From Symbiodinium kawagutii (taxonomy: Eukaryota > Sar > Dinophyceae > Suessiales > Symbiodiniaceae), in assembly GCA_009767595.1 (NCBI GenBank), contig VSDK01018595.1, positions 477,115 through 541,114 on the forward strand: a stretch of DNA of 64,000 nt, given 5' to 3'. The notes below the pieces were generated by a model. It worked only from the letters and a program-made list of their open reading frames with translations. It was not told the origin of the DNA and did no database searches. The translations under genes were made by a program, and so were the position numbers. Positions within the stretch are counted from its first letter, which is position 1. Each line of letters opens with the position of its first letter. Below, in pieces: positions 13,201-21,260 of this stretch.

Positions 13201-13317
13201 TCTTGTATCAAGTCTCATGACTGCATGACTCATGCCGCACGCCTCACTCTTGTACCTCACCGGCTCCGTGGCATCTGTGGATTGGTTCAAGCTCTTGATA
13301 TTCCCCACTTCCAACGC
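898..13317 (-). CDS. C5 cytosine-specific DNA methyltransferase, multi-exon gene (5' limit open)
   Basis: Predicted S-adenosylmethionine-dependent enzyme methylating cytosine C5 in nuclear DNA. Read 5' to 3' on the minus strand, the exons give in order: 13261-13317, duplicated accessory exons (11170-13093), 10596-10669, then the catalytic domain 10283-10433, 8455-8631, 7949-8041, 7318-7381, 5265-5491, 4388-4615, optionally 3370-3468, then 2751-2848, 2233-2380, 1763-1870 and 898-1248. All phases agree at these joins. Family signatures seen: S-D-C-S-G-I-D-A-P-W (motif I region), F-E-C-Q (motif IV), L-E-N-V (VI), Q-S-R-S-R (VIII), Q-G-L-P and G-N-T-I-S-V-P-V-I-G (IX/X). From motif I onward about 550 residues are encoded. 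The stop at 898-900 overlaps a perfect G-T-G-A-G-T donor, so coding could continue further. Upstream exons may also belong to this gene. The family assignment is strong; specificity and activity are not predictable from sequence. Confidence 0.88.
1318..1430. repeat. (GAGGCTA)n-type imperfect tandem repeat
   Basis: Runs of G-A-G-G-C-T-A with variants of the same word, inside the intron between the last two methyltransferase exons. Confidence 0.85.
1763..1870 (-). CDS. Methyltransferase exon: motif IX region
   Basis: 36 codons between T-T-G-G-C-A-G and a G-A-G|G-T-G-G-T-G donor. It encodes N-Q-G-L-I-L-G-R-E-L-L-R-G-Q-G-L-P, matching the R-x-L-x-x-x-E-x-x-x-x-Q-G-(F/L)-P block that precedes motif X in C5 methyltransferases. 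Phase 0 at both ends joins the exons on either side. Confidence 0.85.
1974..2135. repeat. (CTATAGA)n heptamer array and CTATAAG variants
   Basis: Clear 7-bp period from 1974 to about 2050, followed by degenerate G-G-C-T-A-T-A-A-G words to about 2135. Intronic. Confidence 0.9.
2233..2380 (-). CDS. Methyltransferase exon: end of target-recognition region
   Basis: Frame beginning L-E-H-C-R-G-D-S-S-C-P-L-I-W-D-L and containing L-P-C-L-L-R-K-H-R-Y-Y-H-C-G-R-Q. It occupies the place where dinoflagellate C5 methyltransferases have a W-D-L...P-C...R block just before the motif IX exon. The acceptor G-C-T-G-A-G and the length (1 + 49 codons) fit the neighbours. The donor is not a clear GT; G-C-A-G|G-C or a position four bases on are alternatives. 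Confidence 0.7.
2751..2848 (-). CDS. Methyltransferase exon: target-recognition region, L-P-A-R-E-Q segment
   Basis: Begins at C-T-G-G-C-A-G|G-T-T-C-C with V-P-S-A-K-A-L-L-D-K-F-G-N-A-W and continues L-P-A-R-E-Q-D-L-L-Y-L-H-L-F. The second half resembles the L-x-x-R-E-x-x-x-x-Y segment that follows the target-recognition domain in this protein group. Two other frames are also open here, so the frame rests on family resemblance and on phase agreement with 2233-2380. Confidence 0.68.
3370..3468 (-). CDS. Possible optional methyltransferase exon
   Basis: 33 codons, phase 0 at both ends, with acceptor A-A-A-G and donor G-T-A-T-G-G, starting A-T-I-T-E-P-I-S-G-L-S-C-E-Q-F. It could be inserted between the 4388-4615 and 2751-2848 exons without breaking the frame. 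No family match recognised. Confidence 0.45.
3740..4183 (-). CDS. Open frame with a predicted membrane helix, inside a methyltransferase intron
   Basis: An open frame of up to 147 codons. Near its middle D-L-V-I-K-V-L-A-M-T-F-V-M-T-V-G-V-G-M-L would make a single membrane-spanning helix, followed by acidic and Ser/Pro-rich sequence. It does not fit the methyltransferase fold and sits in the intron between 4388 and 3468. It may be a nested gene, part of an old mobile element, or chance. A possible spliced-leader remnant lies just upstream at about 4222-4246. Confidence 0.35.
   Translation of the reverse strand: MCCVPLSSSSLGSCCVMLFHDHGLSLASDSCDSDLVIKVLAMTFVMTVGVGMLAFLADKFECMIQIIKKESVEVEDPADPRLDPLTVVASPMALTPLIRETSSESESESVQTSLQLQLSMPLSTELFGWEMPSPGGRRSRFVKPKQR
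4388..4615 (-). CDS. Methyltransferase exon: target-recognition region start
   Basis: 76 codons, phase 0 at both ends, from G-C-G-C-C-A-G|G-A-A to a G-G-G|G-T-C-T-G-G donor. Contains F-M-L-P-D-N-D-D-Y-V and E-S-W-P-K-C-F-E-K-H. The L-P-D-D...W-P pattern is what these methyltransferases carry after motif VIII. It follows 5265-5491 directly. Confidence 0.75.
4640..5264. other. Intron, AT-rich, short repeats
   Basis: Between two methyltransferase exons. It holds C-T-A-G-T-A-A and T-A-C-T-G-T-A words near 4770-4890; no exon-like frame was found. Confidence 0.6.
5265..5491 (-). CDS. Methyltransferase exon: motifs VI and VIII
   Basis: Encodes L-R-P-E-A-F-A-I-L-E-N-V (E-N-V = motif VI, whose Glu protonates the target cytosine ring) and S-F-G-V-P-Q-S-R-S-R-L-Y-V-A-A-V (Q-x-R-x-R = motif VIII). 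Length is 2 bases + 75 codons, ending at A-A-G|G-T-G-G-G-G. This is the most diagnostic single exon of the gene. Confidence 0.93.
5700..5900. other. Very AT-rich intron stretch
   Basis: Almost pure A/T with A-T-A-A-T and T-A-T-A words; no coding signal. It leads directly into the C-T-T-G-G-G-A-A-C-C minisatellite. Confidence 0.7.
5930..6520. repeat. Minisatellite, 14-bp unit CCTTTACTTGGGAA
   Basis: About 590 bp of imperfect repeats of a 14-bp unit, with variants (C-T-C-T-A-T-T, C-C-T-T-G-G) and a short interruption of C-T-A-A-A-C-G-T words near 6310-6365. On the plus strand three units make a 14-residue peptide period, so long repeat frames appear. It lies in the methyltransferase intron 5492-7317 and is treated as non-coding. 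Confidence 0.9.
7318..7381 (-). CDS. Methyltransferase exon: continuation of motif IV loop
   Basis: Short exon starting D-L-S-N-L-N-N-S-Q-K-K-L-D-L. Joined to the preceding exon it gives F-E-C-Q-D-L-S-N-L-N, the catalytic-loop sequence. The acceptor is C-T-G-G-C-A-G|G-A-T. It ends within T-C-T-A-G-A-G|C-T, and the next exon begins after C-G-A-G|C-T, so the donor dinucleotide is not GT. Confidence 0.78.
7949..8041 (-). CDS. Methyltransferase exon: motif IV region (F-E-C-Q)
   Basis: 31 codons in phase 0 from G-A-C-T-C-A-G|G-C-A, ending W-Y-T-G-G-F-E-C-Q. The Cys aligns with the catalytic nucleophile of C5 methyltransferases, but the normally preceding Pro is Glu. The donor appears to be C-A-G|G-A-C-C, a GA-AG intron, because the downstream exon resumes after C-A-G with G-A-T-C. 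Confidence 0.85.
8455..8631 (-). CDS. Methyltransferase exon: cofactor domain (F-A-S-E-A-P-G-A-E-G)
   Basis: 59 codons, phase 0 at both ends, donor T-T-G|G-T-A-G-T-T. Contains V-Y-K-F-A-S-E-A-P-G-A-E-G and P-Q-V-L-F-D-D-V-L. These are the second and third cofactor-binding strands, with acidic residues that contact S-adenosylmethionine in this family. Confidence 0.88.
9579..9698 (-). CDS. Possible alternative exon in the methyltransferase gene
   Basis: 40 codons, phase 0 at both ends (acceptor A-A-T-A-C-A-G, donor C-A-G|G-T-A-G-T-G), encoding a Lys/Arg-rich stretch with Y-A-M-G-S-K-R-E-N-E-E-N-R-T-P-K-T-K-Q. Including it would insert 40 residues between motif I and the second cofactor strand, so it may be alternative or spurious. 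The frame stays open for another 60 codons downstream. Confidence 0.4.
9830..10282. other. Intron with short tandem words
   Basis: Contains (G-T-C-A)n near 10045-10075 and (A-C-T-A-T-G) / (A-C-T-G-T-T) words near 10145-10200. No further coding signal. Confidence 0.6.
10283..10433 (-). CDS. Methyltransferase exon: motif I region
   Basis: One base plus 50 codons, acceptor C-G-T-G-C-A-G, donor T-T-G|G-T-G-A-G-C. Encodes E-E-E-E-W-L-S-V-A-M-K and then A-Y-G-S-D-C-S-G-I-D-A-P-W-W-A-L, the dinoflagellate form of the glycine loop that binds the methyl donor. It marks the start of the catalytic domain. Confidence 0.9.
10596..10669 (-). CDS. Accessory exon before the catalytic domain
   Basis: Begins A-R-A-I-D-Q-D-A-Q-P-P-L-Q-A after T-C-T-C-T-T-G-C-A-G. 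It ends with two extra bases at a G-T-A-G-A-A donor, which complete a codon with the motif I exon. It may be a third, more diverged copy of the A exon at 12986-13093. Confidence 0.62.
10700..10870. repeat. (GATA/GATT)n low-complexity tract
   Basis: Interleaved G-A-T-A-G-A, G-A-T-T-G and T-A-G-A-T-G-A words over about 170 bp of intron. Confidence 0.8.
11170..11232 (-). CDS. Accessory exon B2 (duplicate of B1)
   Basis: 21 codons, phase 0: V-T-I-P-T-A-A-A-D-G-Q-D-I-A-A-A-S. It matches exon B1 at 12477-12542 in protein and DNA (both have C-G-G-T-C-A-A followed by A-C-A-T). The donor is read as G-A-G|G-C-T-G-G, a GC donor. Confidence 0.65.
11500..11720. other. AT-only intron tract
   Basis: Runs of T-A-T-A-T-A and A-A-T-A-T with almost no G or C; no coding signal. 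Confidence 0.8.
11863..11976 (-). CDS. Accessory exon A2 (duplicate of A1)
   Basis: 38 codons, phase 0: A-E-N-F-L-T-D-F-S-D-W-G-V-E-T at the start and L-Q-S-E-E-A-S-P at the end, before G-T-C-A-G-T. The layout and ends parallel A1 (12986-13093). Confidence 0.62.
12200..12320. repeat. (TCTATG)n / (GTCA)n repeat
   Basis: Hexamer T-C-T-A-T-G repeats with an embedded (G-T-C-A)n block; intronic. Confidence 0.8.
12477..12542 (-). CDS. Accessory exon B1
   Basis: 22 codons, phase 0, after A-A-T-T-G-C-A-G: V-M-V-P-T-P-A-A-P-L-T-V-D-G-Q-H-I-A-A-A. The donor is read as A-A-G|G-C-T-T-G-A. A second open frame upstream (to about 12680, Gln/Pro-rich) could extend coding but would conflict with this acceptor. 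Confidence 0.62.
12986..13093 (-). CDS. Accessory exon A1
   Basis: 36 codons, phase 0: D-R-A-L-D-F-L-N-D-L-G-L-D-A-A-L at the start and G-E-K-E-S-E-A-P-S at the end, with acceptor C-T-T-C-A-G and donor G-T-C-A-G-T. An earlier G-T-G-A-G-A could serve as an alternative donor. It is acidic and helix-prone. Confidence 0.65.
13261..13317 (-). CDS. Accessory exon
   Basis: 19 codons with clean signals (C-C-C-T-T-A-G acceptor, C-C-G|G-T-G-A-G-G donor), phase 0: A-L-E-V-G-N-I-K-S-L-N-Q-S-T-D-A-T-E-P. It joins A1 in frame. No family recognised. Confidence 0.7.
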
Positions 13318-13754
13318 CTAAGGGGCAGGTGACAGATGGCTGATCAAAATGGTACAGCTGCCAAGGCCACCACAGTCCAAGATTGAAAGCAATGTTTTTG
13401 CATTGAATTCTGAAAACGATTTTTCAAACAGCTCAGATTTCAAAACAAAATCAAAATAGATAATCAGCTGAATCAACCTACTCACTCTCAGTCATGAGTC
13501 ATGGGCAGTCATGGGTCTTAGTCGCATAGTAAGTCACGGTCAGAGTCAGAAATCATGAGCCCTGAATTGAATAATTCATTGATTGCATGGCAGTCACCAT
13601 GTCACTGTCACTATCTGACTGACTATCTGACTACGTTAAAAAATTTCTGCTGTTTGTTTTGTTCATACAACTAAAAAAAAGTGACATGACATGCCACATC
13701 TGAGAATCGAATCAGCTGACCACCCTCAGTCCCAGGCCTCTAGAGGGTCGCAAT

Positions 13755-13842
13755 CAAGGTTTGCCTCCTCCATGTTCGACCCAAGCCCAAATGTAGCCCG
13801 AGTCCGATGGCTTTGACCAAGCCCGGGTGTTGGTGCAGTTTT
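13755..13842 (-). CDS. Probable exon, Gly/Asp-rich
   Basis: Frame with T-P-G-L-G-Q-S-H-R-T-R-A-T-F-G-L-G and E-E-A-N-L-D-C-D-P-L-E, ending at a probable GC donor (G-A-G|G-C-C-T-G-G) that joins 13261-13317 in phase. The 5' edge is not placed. The exon at 43197-43277 has a similar P-G-L-G...P-L layout. Confidence 0.5.
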
Positions 13843-14877
13843 CGAGAGAATTACGTCAAGATATGATATGATGTGATGTGATATGAATATGATTATGAAT
13901 ATGAATTCGATGATAATATGATATGATTTGATTTTGATTGATTCTATAAATTGCGACTATGATATGATATGATATAGTCTGCTACGTACTGCATTGGCTG
14001 GCAGGGGTTTGAGAATGTACATGTACGCTTGCGCGCAAAAATGCACACACAATGATTGACGGCGTTTGATCTTTCTCATCTCTATGGTAGGAATGAAAAG
14101 GCCGAGTAGGAATGAAAAAAATGGCATGGAAAGGTCTCATAGAGCCGAAACTGAGCCCAATCAAACCTTACTTCAAGACAAGAGGACAAATTCACCTGGT
14201 CACCTCCACATTCACAAGCCACATGTCACAAGCTGTTTGCCGCTTGCCTTGCCCCATAAGCCTCCCAATGACCAATGACTAGGCCGCGATCAGGCTGCAG
14301 CCATGCTGCGCCCATGCTGGCTGGAACCAGACCAAACCCAAGTTTACTACCAACTAGCCAACAGTCAGCTGTCATCCAACCAAGGAACCAACATCACAAA
14401 CACAGACACAAATTCAAACTGCCTATCATTCCAATTCAATGACAAATCGACTCCAGCCCCAACATTCAAAGGTCATGTGAGATTTGAACCCAAACAGTGT
14501 ACGCAGTACGCATGCAGCATGTTGTCATCTGTCGGTCGATCGTCTTTCTTTGTTCTGTTCTGATACTGAGCAATGACTTGATTGCATCACTGCAGGTCTT
14601 TGAGGGAATCATGCAAGCTCGGACAATTGAATTATTTTGAAATTGGCATTCATTGGTATCTTCAGCTGAAATCTGATGTGAAAGCACACAGTTTGCAATG
14701 AGCCACTTGGGCATCACACGAAATTAGAAAATTCAAACACAAATTCAAAAACACATTATAATATGCACAGATTTTTGCAGTCATTAAATTAATCTGTAAA
14801 CTGCAAACAACTGCATGTCATGACTGATCAAAAGATATCACTCCTCAATCAGTCAATCATTGTATCAACATGGGGAC

Positions 14878-14934
14878 TTGGCTCTGGTCAGCTGAAGAGA
14901 AACCGAAGCTGGCGGGAACGGAGGGTTTGGCTGA
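14878..14934 (-). CDS. Probable exon, Ser/Pro-rich
   Basis: 19 codons, phase 0: S-A-K-P-S-V-P-A-S-F-G-F-S-S-A-D-Q, between G-A-T-A-C-A-G and C-A-A|G-T-C-C-C-C. Plus-strand frames across 14870-15210 are also open and Cys-containing, so the strand is not certain. Confidence 0.45.
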
Positions 14935-14993
14935 CTGTATCATTTGCACGGCGCAGTGCCACCATCAGTGCATCAGTGCATGCATTGCAGCAC

Positions 14994-15051
14994 TTGGTTG
15001 GCTACAGAAATGCGACCCACCAGCATCTCTGCAAGGTACCCAACTAGTTGC
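14994..15051 (-). CDS. Probable exon, amphipathic
   Basis: Q-L-V-G-Y-L-A-E-M-L-V-G-R-I-S-V-A-N-Q after a strong T-T-T-T-T-T-T-T-G-C-A-G acceptor and before C-A-A|G-T-G-C-T-G. Confidence 0.5.
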
Positions 15052-15425
15052 CTGCAAAAAAAAGCTCGAAGTGGCTCCAAGTCAAAGGAGCTACTGAGCT
15101 ATTCCTGTACTACATGCGGAACACAGCCCCAACTGAAGCGACACCTAACCGTTGACTGTCCATTGCAAAATCAGTCAGCCACGTCACAGTCAAGTTCGAA
15201 ATTTAGAAGTTAAGTTATGTTATGGTCTTAGTCTTAGTTATAGATTATGAATTATGATTATGATTCATGATGATTTAGTCATACTTAGAGAAACCTTCAA
15301 TTCAAGCGCTAATAGCTACCTTGTTGGCCAATGATTAAGCAACCGACCGACCTGTGACCCTGACAATCAAACATTAGGCCATGCCATTAGAGATAGAGCA
15401 CTTGACAGGACGGTTAGGATGTCAC

Positions 15426-15639
15426 TTTTCGCCCTGGCCCTGACCATCCTTCAACTTCTGAGCAATGTCAGGCTCAGCTGGCGGTGGCTGCATGGTTTCA
15501 GGATCAGATTCAGAAATCATTACAGTCACAGCGTCTTGCAAACTCAAAGGCAAGAGCTCAAAACTAAGCTCATAATCTTGGATTTTCTTCTTAAACTCCA
15601 GAACCTTCTGCCGCTGATTTTTCTGCACTGCGATGATGC
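15426..15639 (-). CDS. Probable exon, charged then Pro-rich
   Basis: Starts after T-C-C-A-G with I-I-A-V-Q-K-N-Q-R-Q-K-V-L-E-F and ends in T-M-Q-P-P-P-A-E-P-D-I-A-Q-K before A-A-A-A|G-T-G-A-C-A. The Lys/Gln-rich start suggests a helix; no family recognised. Confidence 0.6.
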
Positions 15640-15734
15640 CTGGACGAAGCAGCGACGCAGAGTCAAATACAAGTTAATTGTCCTGCTAGTGGACCAGTGG
15701 CTTGGCTCAACAGTTCAGCACACAGCATGCATTT

Positions 15735-16055
15735 GATTAAACCATAGATAGATAATAGATAGATTAAGATTTGTAATGTATCATAAAATGACCCTCTGAA
15801 AAAATGATTCAGATAACCAAAAGAACATTAGAATTAGAATTTAGAATTAGAATTCATTAGAAATAGTAATAGAAATTAGAAAATTTATAGAATATTTAGA
15901 TGTAGATTCTCTACATATAATTTATAATTTATAAAATAATACATTACATAACAATTGAATTCTGAATGTGCAATAGTCTAGTATCAGTAATAGTCTAGTC
16001 TAGTATAGACAGTATAGACTAGACTAGACTAGATATATGATATATGATACAATAT
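15735..16055. other. Intron, AT-rich with TAGA words
   Basis: T-A-G-A-T-A, G-A-A-T-T-A and (C-T-A-G-A)n words, the latter at 15975-16035; no coding signal. Confidence 0.7.
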
Positions 16056-16059
16056 GTAC

Positions 16060-16447
16060 TTGAAATGTTTGTGTCTCGGTGACTGTCACAATCTGTCTGA
16101 CTCCCTGCGCCTGACTGACAAGCCAGTGCGATCTTAGCTGTCTCCGTAGTCTGGGTGGCAAGTTTCAACATCTGCTGGTTCGCTTCCGTCTCTGCCGCAG
16201 TCTTAACCAAATTGGTCTGCATCACCAAATCCTTGAAGCAAGCGCCCAAAGTCTTCATGTCTGAAAATTCGGCCACGAGCTTCTCAAGGGAATATGGCAT
16301 GATGCGGTCGGTGAAAGTCCGGCCATGGCCAATCAGCTCCACCATGGACTTGAATGCCTTGTCAAAATTCTTGCCCAAAGTGTGTTCACAGTGGGATTTG
16401 CTGCGGGCAGCCTCAAAGACTTCCTGAAAGATCTTTTTTGTGTCCTC
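16060..16447 (-). CDS. Exon, helical, unknown family
   Basis: 129 codons between G-G-C-T-A-G and a G-T-A-C-A-T donor. Starts [17 protein letters not shown]. The later part is Ala/Gln/Thr/Glu-rich ([16 protein letters not shown]), a likely coiled-coil segment. Confidence 0.7.
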
Positions 16448-16499
16448 CTAGCCGGCAGTCAACCACAACCGGAACCAACGTAACCAACCCAACTAACCA

Positions 16500-16578
16500 A
16501 CCACTCACCCACCCAACTACCCAACCAACCAACCAACCAACCAACCAACCAACCAACCAACCAACCAACCAACCAAAC
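16500..16578. repeat. (CCAA)n microsatellite
   Basis: Near-perfect C-C-A-A tandem repeat directly upstream of the acceptor region of the exon at 16060-16447. Confidence 0.95.
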
Positions 16579-16992
16579 TATTAACTAACTAACTTACTAT
16601 CATCATCTACGTAACAGCCGTGCTTTGGGGTTGGGGAGTTGGGGCCTTCTGTGTTGATGACAACTCATGACTCATGACTCATGACCCATAATCATAAAAC
16701 TAAACTGACTCATGACTCATGACCCATGGCTCCCAATTCACAATGCCCTGCAGGACACCTAGGCAGGCATTGAGTATGTTCAGAAAGTAGCGACATAAAT
16801 GAGTATTTAAAAGACAGTAGAAAATAAATTTAGAAATTGAAATTGGAAGTTAGAAGCTAGAAGCGATGGAAAAGAAAGAGGAAATTTAAACATAATTTAA
16901 TAGTTTAATCATGAAGTTCGAGAGAAAGGAAAAGGAGAGGAGTTCGCAATGAAGATCACAAATTTGCTTGCGATTTTTTGCCCGCTGCTTGC

Positions 16993-17172
16993 CTCAGCAT
17001 TGTTCAAGATCCATGGCTTCAACGCAAAAACAACGTCTTGGCTTTCTGGCTTTTGCTGAATCACCTTCTTTGTAATCTCCATGGTTTTCGACTTGATGCC
17101 TTTCCTTGGACGGGCATTGGGTCCGGTCAAGTCAGTTGTGACTCCATGATGTGACGTGGCATTATGGGAGAT
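16993..17172 (-). CDS. Exon, basic, unknown family
   Basis: 60 codons in phase 0 from C-T-G-A-G|A-T-C to a GC donor (G-A-G|G-C-A-A-G-C). Contains G-P-N-A-R-P-R-K-G-I-K-S-K-T-M-E, a possible nuclear-localisation cluster. The frame remains open to 16909 if the donor is not used. Confidence 0.62.
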
Positions 17173-17341
17173 CTCAGAAATCAATAATCAATAGTGTCAG
17201 TGTCAGTGTCAATAGTCAATAATCAAACAAACTACTAAGTCCTAATGCAAAGCTGATGATGGTGATTTTGATGATGATAATGATTATGAATTATGGTTCT
17301 GATTCAGATGATTACGTTGTGTTATGAATTGATGATGATAA

Positions 17342-17343
<2 letters not shown>

Positions 17344-17374
<31 letters not shown>

Positions 17375-17375
17375 T
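17344..17375. repeat. (GAT)n microsatellite
   Basis: About ten G-A-T triplets; the plus-strand poly-Met frame across it is an artefact. Confidence 0.95.
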
Positions 17376-17430
17376 TATATAATGAAGGAGCGGCTGTAAT
17401 GAATCCTGGACCTGGATATGAATATCATAC

Positions 17431-17886
17431 AGTATCATTGCCAAGAATCCTCAAACTGTCGGTGACACGAGCAACTGCGTCGCAGCACTTGTGGGAGTCT
17501 AGCACATTCTCTGCTAAGTCAATGAGTTTGAGTTCATCGGCGAAAGGGGGAGCACATCCTCCTTCAACTGAAGTTAGTGTGTGGTCCACCAACACCCAGT
17601 CCACGATATCACTGAGATAGATTGCCAAACTCTTCAGCGAAAAGGGGCAATAGCCAAGAACTTCACGATTGCCATGCTTCCCAGGTCCTGATTCATCTCC
17701 TTTCTTCACCTCATCTCTGAAGCTTCGCAGGCCATGATCATCAAGAGCCTTCACTGCTTTCTCTCCGAACAATGGTTCTTCCAAGCTGTTCATAAAACTC
17801 ACAAAACGAGAGGATAAGCAAGCTTCCAGCATCGGCAGCAAGTCCTCCACAACAGTTGTTGCAAAATTTGGTTCACAGTCAAAAAT
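17431..17886 (-). CDS. Exon, 152 codons, unknown family
   Basis: Phase 0 from G-A-C-T-A-C-A-G to A-C-T|G-T-A-T-G-A. Contains V-V-E-D-L-L-P-M-L-E-A-C-L and L-A-I-Y-L-S-D-I-V-D-W-V-L-V-D-H. Mostly helical with conserved-looking Trp and Cys; no family recognised. It directly follows the exon at 17977-18684. Confidence 0.72.
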
Positions 17887-17976
17887 CTGTAGTCAGTCTA
17901 CAGCAGTCTAACAGTCTACGTCTACGGTCTATGATAGATGATAGATTATGATTAAATTAGTGGTAGTTGGCTTTAC

Positions 17977-18684
17977 TTTTTGTGTGACTTTTGAGTCTTG
18001 ACTGAGTTTGAACATGGATGAACAGCGGACCTTTCCTCGTCCACCTGATGTAGAAGTTTTTCCCGAAGCTCCCAGTGATCGCTGTGCTCGTTGCATGGCA
18101 AAGACGAAGTATTGACTTTGAAAGCCACCACTTGCTTCATTGCATCAAAGACTTCGCTGAACTTCAACAACCCTTGTGCATCTTTTCCCTCCAACTTGGC
18201 TCTGAGCCCTTCCAAATCTTTGGCTTCAACATTCAGCTCTTTTGCTTTGGCGTTCGCTGCCGTGTCCATCTCCTGCAAACTGATCGCTTCGTAGCACTCG
18301 TGCACAACCCTCTTGTACTGGCTCATTGATACCAACCGGGCCAGTGGGCGATGACAAGCAATGAACTCACCTGAGGCAAGCACTGACTGAGCCTCCTGCA
18401 TCACAGCTGTATCAGCTTGACCAGTCACCATCAGAAAGATAATCCAGAGTCCTTTGGCCAAATCTCTGCTGAGAATCATGGACTGAAATCCGTCCCTGGT
18501 CAAAGCAACACCACGCTCCTCAGGAAGACATGCTGTGATCACAGCAAAGGCTTCCTCCACTGGCAACTTCGCCGAGAAAGCTTTCAAGATCAGTTTTCCC
18601 AGGTATTTGTTCTGCAGCTTGATGATTTTTTCATCTTGAAGGGAATCTGGGCAAAAGTAGAAGAAATCCATCATAGTTCCATAC
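17977..18684 (-). CDS. Exon, about 236 codons, unknown family
   Basis: From G-A-C-T-T-A-G to A-A-A-A-A|G-T-A-A-A-G. Mixed helical sequence with E-A-F-A-V-I-T-A-C-L-P-E-E-R-G and a charged segment (K-A-K-E-L-N-V-E-A-K-D-L-E-G-L-R-A-K-L) that looks like a coiled coil. The C-terminal end is basic (K-T-Q-K-S-H-K-K). Confidence 0.75.
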
Positions 18685-18958
18685 CTAAGTCAACTCCTAG
18701 TCAAGTCTTTGAACCGGTATCAAGTTCTGTCACTTTCAGTCAAAGTGGCTGTGGCTGAATGACCAAATGACAAATGACTAAATCATGATCTAATTCAAAT
18801 TGGTAAAATTTGCCTTGCGAAAATGTCAGCCAACGCTAATGGTCAAAAGAAAGCATTGTTCACAAGATGCAAAGCCAGCGCGAAATTGACAATTGACTAA
18901 TTGACAGATGACAGATTATTCTCAGATTATTGAACTACTAGTCACTAGTCTATTACAC

Positions 18959-19147
18959 CAAGATTAAGCTCAGGCCGCCTAAATTGTATACGAGAGACGT
19001 GCTTTCACTGGGAAGGTCAAGGCATTCGCCCTTTGTCACCACATTCTCCTTCAAATAGAGACACTGAGAACATACTCGAGCTACACCTTTGTCATCGATC
19101 ACTACGTCGTCACTTAAGATCATCTGGAGCCGAGCGCCGACCCAGGC
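18959..19147 (-). CDS. Exon with a C-x2-C pair
   Basis: 63 codons, phase 0, from C-T-A-T-G-C-A-G to T-T-G|G-T-G-T-A-A. Starts A-W-V-G-A-R-L-Q-M-I-L-S-D-D-V-V-I and contains V-C-S-Q-C-L-Y-L. The opening resembles the exon at 42925-42993 (A-W-A-M-S-L-A-D). Confidence 0.68.
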
Positions 19148-19663
19148 CTGCATAGCATAACCACGAGGAAGAAAGATTGAAATGTGATTTGATTTACAAT
19201 ATGAAATACTCACTCACTACTGATACGACTCCGACTCCTATTTTCAAAATCAATAATGAATTACAATAACAACGTATGATACAAAAGTTACAAAAGTCTG
19301 AATATCAGTTGGGACAGTTGGGATATTATATACCGACACCGACCTTTTTGAAAAAAACTTGATGTACTGATGTACTGGTGCTGAACGACAATAACATTCA
19401 CTTACTTTGGTCGTCTGCCCTTCAACCGGTTAACTTTTCCTTGAAATTTACAACTTATCTTGGATGTTAAGCTTAGAATTGAGTGTTGATTCCAGTCCAG
19501 TCCAGTCCAGTCTAGACAGTCTAGTCAGTCTAGTCCAGTCTAGTCAATCTAGTCTAGTCGGTTTGTTTTTTGAGGCCTCGAAAAGAAAGCCAGCCAACTG
19601 ACTACTGATTGGTGGGTGGTGGGTAGTGAAACCAAACACCTGGCAGCGGCAGCCGTGGCGCAC

Positions 19664-20859
19664 CTGAACCCAGAGCAAAGGCAATGCAACCATGAAGCCT
19701 GGAACAAGAGCTTGGAATTCTTCTTGGAGCTTCTTGACATATTCCTGCAGGGCAGCCACGTCAACCTGGCTGCTTTTAGCACTTGCATTCGCCGCCCCTC
19801 TCAAATCCCTTGCTGTTGCCAAAGCGCTGATCAAATGCCCCATCCTGGTAGTGAATGTCAAATCACCGTTCGCATTCACAGTCTCATAGCCAATCTTCTT
19901 GTCGACTTTGCATTTCTTGGCCTGTGTCAAGGCTCCTTTGACTTGCTGTTCTGTAACTTTGCAACTGGGATCATTGCTGAACATGTTCTCCACAATCATC
20001 AGGAATGGCTTTTGCTTCGCCACTTCCACAAGCCATTTGTTGACTGCTGAATTTGCACCACTGGTCGCAGCAGCCGCGGCTTTGGCTTTGGCTTTGGTTT
20101 TGGCTTTTGCTTTAGGATTGGCACCCGCATCCATGGCTGGAGGTGCAAAAATTTGACCACCCCCTTCTGCAGAAAGCTGCAAGGACGCAACCGTCCGACA
20201 TAACTCCCATGATTTGGCGCAAGCATGGTCAACAGGTGCAGCTGAACCTGCATCGGGTACCAGGCCTACTGGCGCCACTGCCACTGCTGAGCGCCCACAA
20301 ATCGATGCGGCTCCTCCACCCACACGCCTGCGGTTTGATTGTGGGCTTCCCTCGCCAAGAACTGCCAAGGACTCTTTGGCGGCAATGGGCTGGAGAAGTT
20401 TTGTCGCAGGCGGCTTTGCGTTCTTGCTGTCCTTGACACTGGCTTCTTTGCTACTGCTGCCCCTGCTGGAAGACCAATTCCTCAAACCAAAACCTCCTTC
20501 TGCAGGTGAATTGCGCATCATCACTTCATTTGCCACCTGCATATCCTCTCCTTGAGAAAGATCTTCTTCTTCTTCGTCCTGCCTCTCTTTGACTGCCTGA
20601 ATGTACAACACCTCTTCTTGCTCATCCATGTCAACATCTTCGTCCTCCTCACCTTTCCCCTCGTTCTCAGTCTTGATGCGCTTGCCCCCTTTGGGCTCCT
20701 CCTCAGCATCATTAGCTTCTTCTTCCATAGCCTTCCGTTTCGCATCAGCTGCCACCTTCTTGCGGGCATCTTCCAATGACATCGCAGTGTTCAAGGAATC
20801 AGCCGCAAATCGATCTGCCAAAGCAAGTTGCTCCTGCGACGGTGGCTCGGCGGCGCAGC
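19664..20859 (-). CDS. Long exon: acidic N-terminal part, Lys/Ala linker, helical C-terminal part
   Basis: About 398 codons from T-G-T-T-C-A-G to C-A-G|G-T-G-C-G-C. An acidic stretch (G-E-E-D-E-D-V-D-M-D-E-Q-E-E) follows a basic cluster (K-G-G-K-R-I-K-T). A linker K-A-K-A-K-T-K-A-K-A-K-A-A-A-A-A precedes a more globular part with K-P-F-L-M-I-V-E-N-M-F-S-N-D-P. It looks like a nuclear, chromatin-associated segment, but no family is recognised. It is one of the two longest exons in the window. Confidence 0.8.
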
Positions 20860-20889
20860 TGAACACACTTGTGAAACAACAAGAACAAC

Positions 20890-21260
20890 AACCAAAAAAA
20901 CATCAATATAATATAATATAATATAAACTAAAATCTAATCTATAATCTACTGCGCTAGTTACTTATTATTATTATGAATATCATCCAATGCTCAATAACT
21001 TAACTAATCTAATTCAAATTTGAATAATCTTAATTCTAAATTCTAATCTAGTTGGTCCATTCTGATCTAGCAAAAGAAAGAAAGAATCAAAGAAACAAAC
21101 AAACAAACAAACAAACAAACAAACAAACAAACAAACAAACAAACAAACCACACAAACCAACAAACAAACAAACAAACAAACAAACAAACCAAAATCAAAT
21201 CACATCAAATCAAATCAAATCAAATAAAAAATAAATAGCAAACAACATTGAAGCCGTAAT
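20890..21260. repeat. (CAAA)n microsatellite in an AT-rich intron
   Basis: Perfect (C-A-A-A)n from about 21088 to 21190 with two C-C interruptions, then (C-A-A-A-T)n at about 21195-21225. Flanking sequence is AT-rich and without coding signal. Confidence 0.9.
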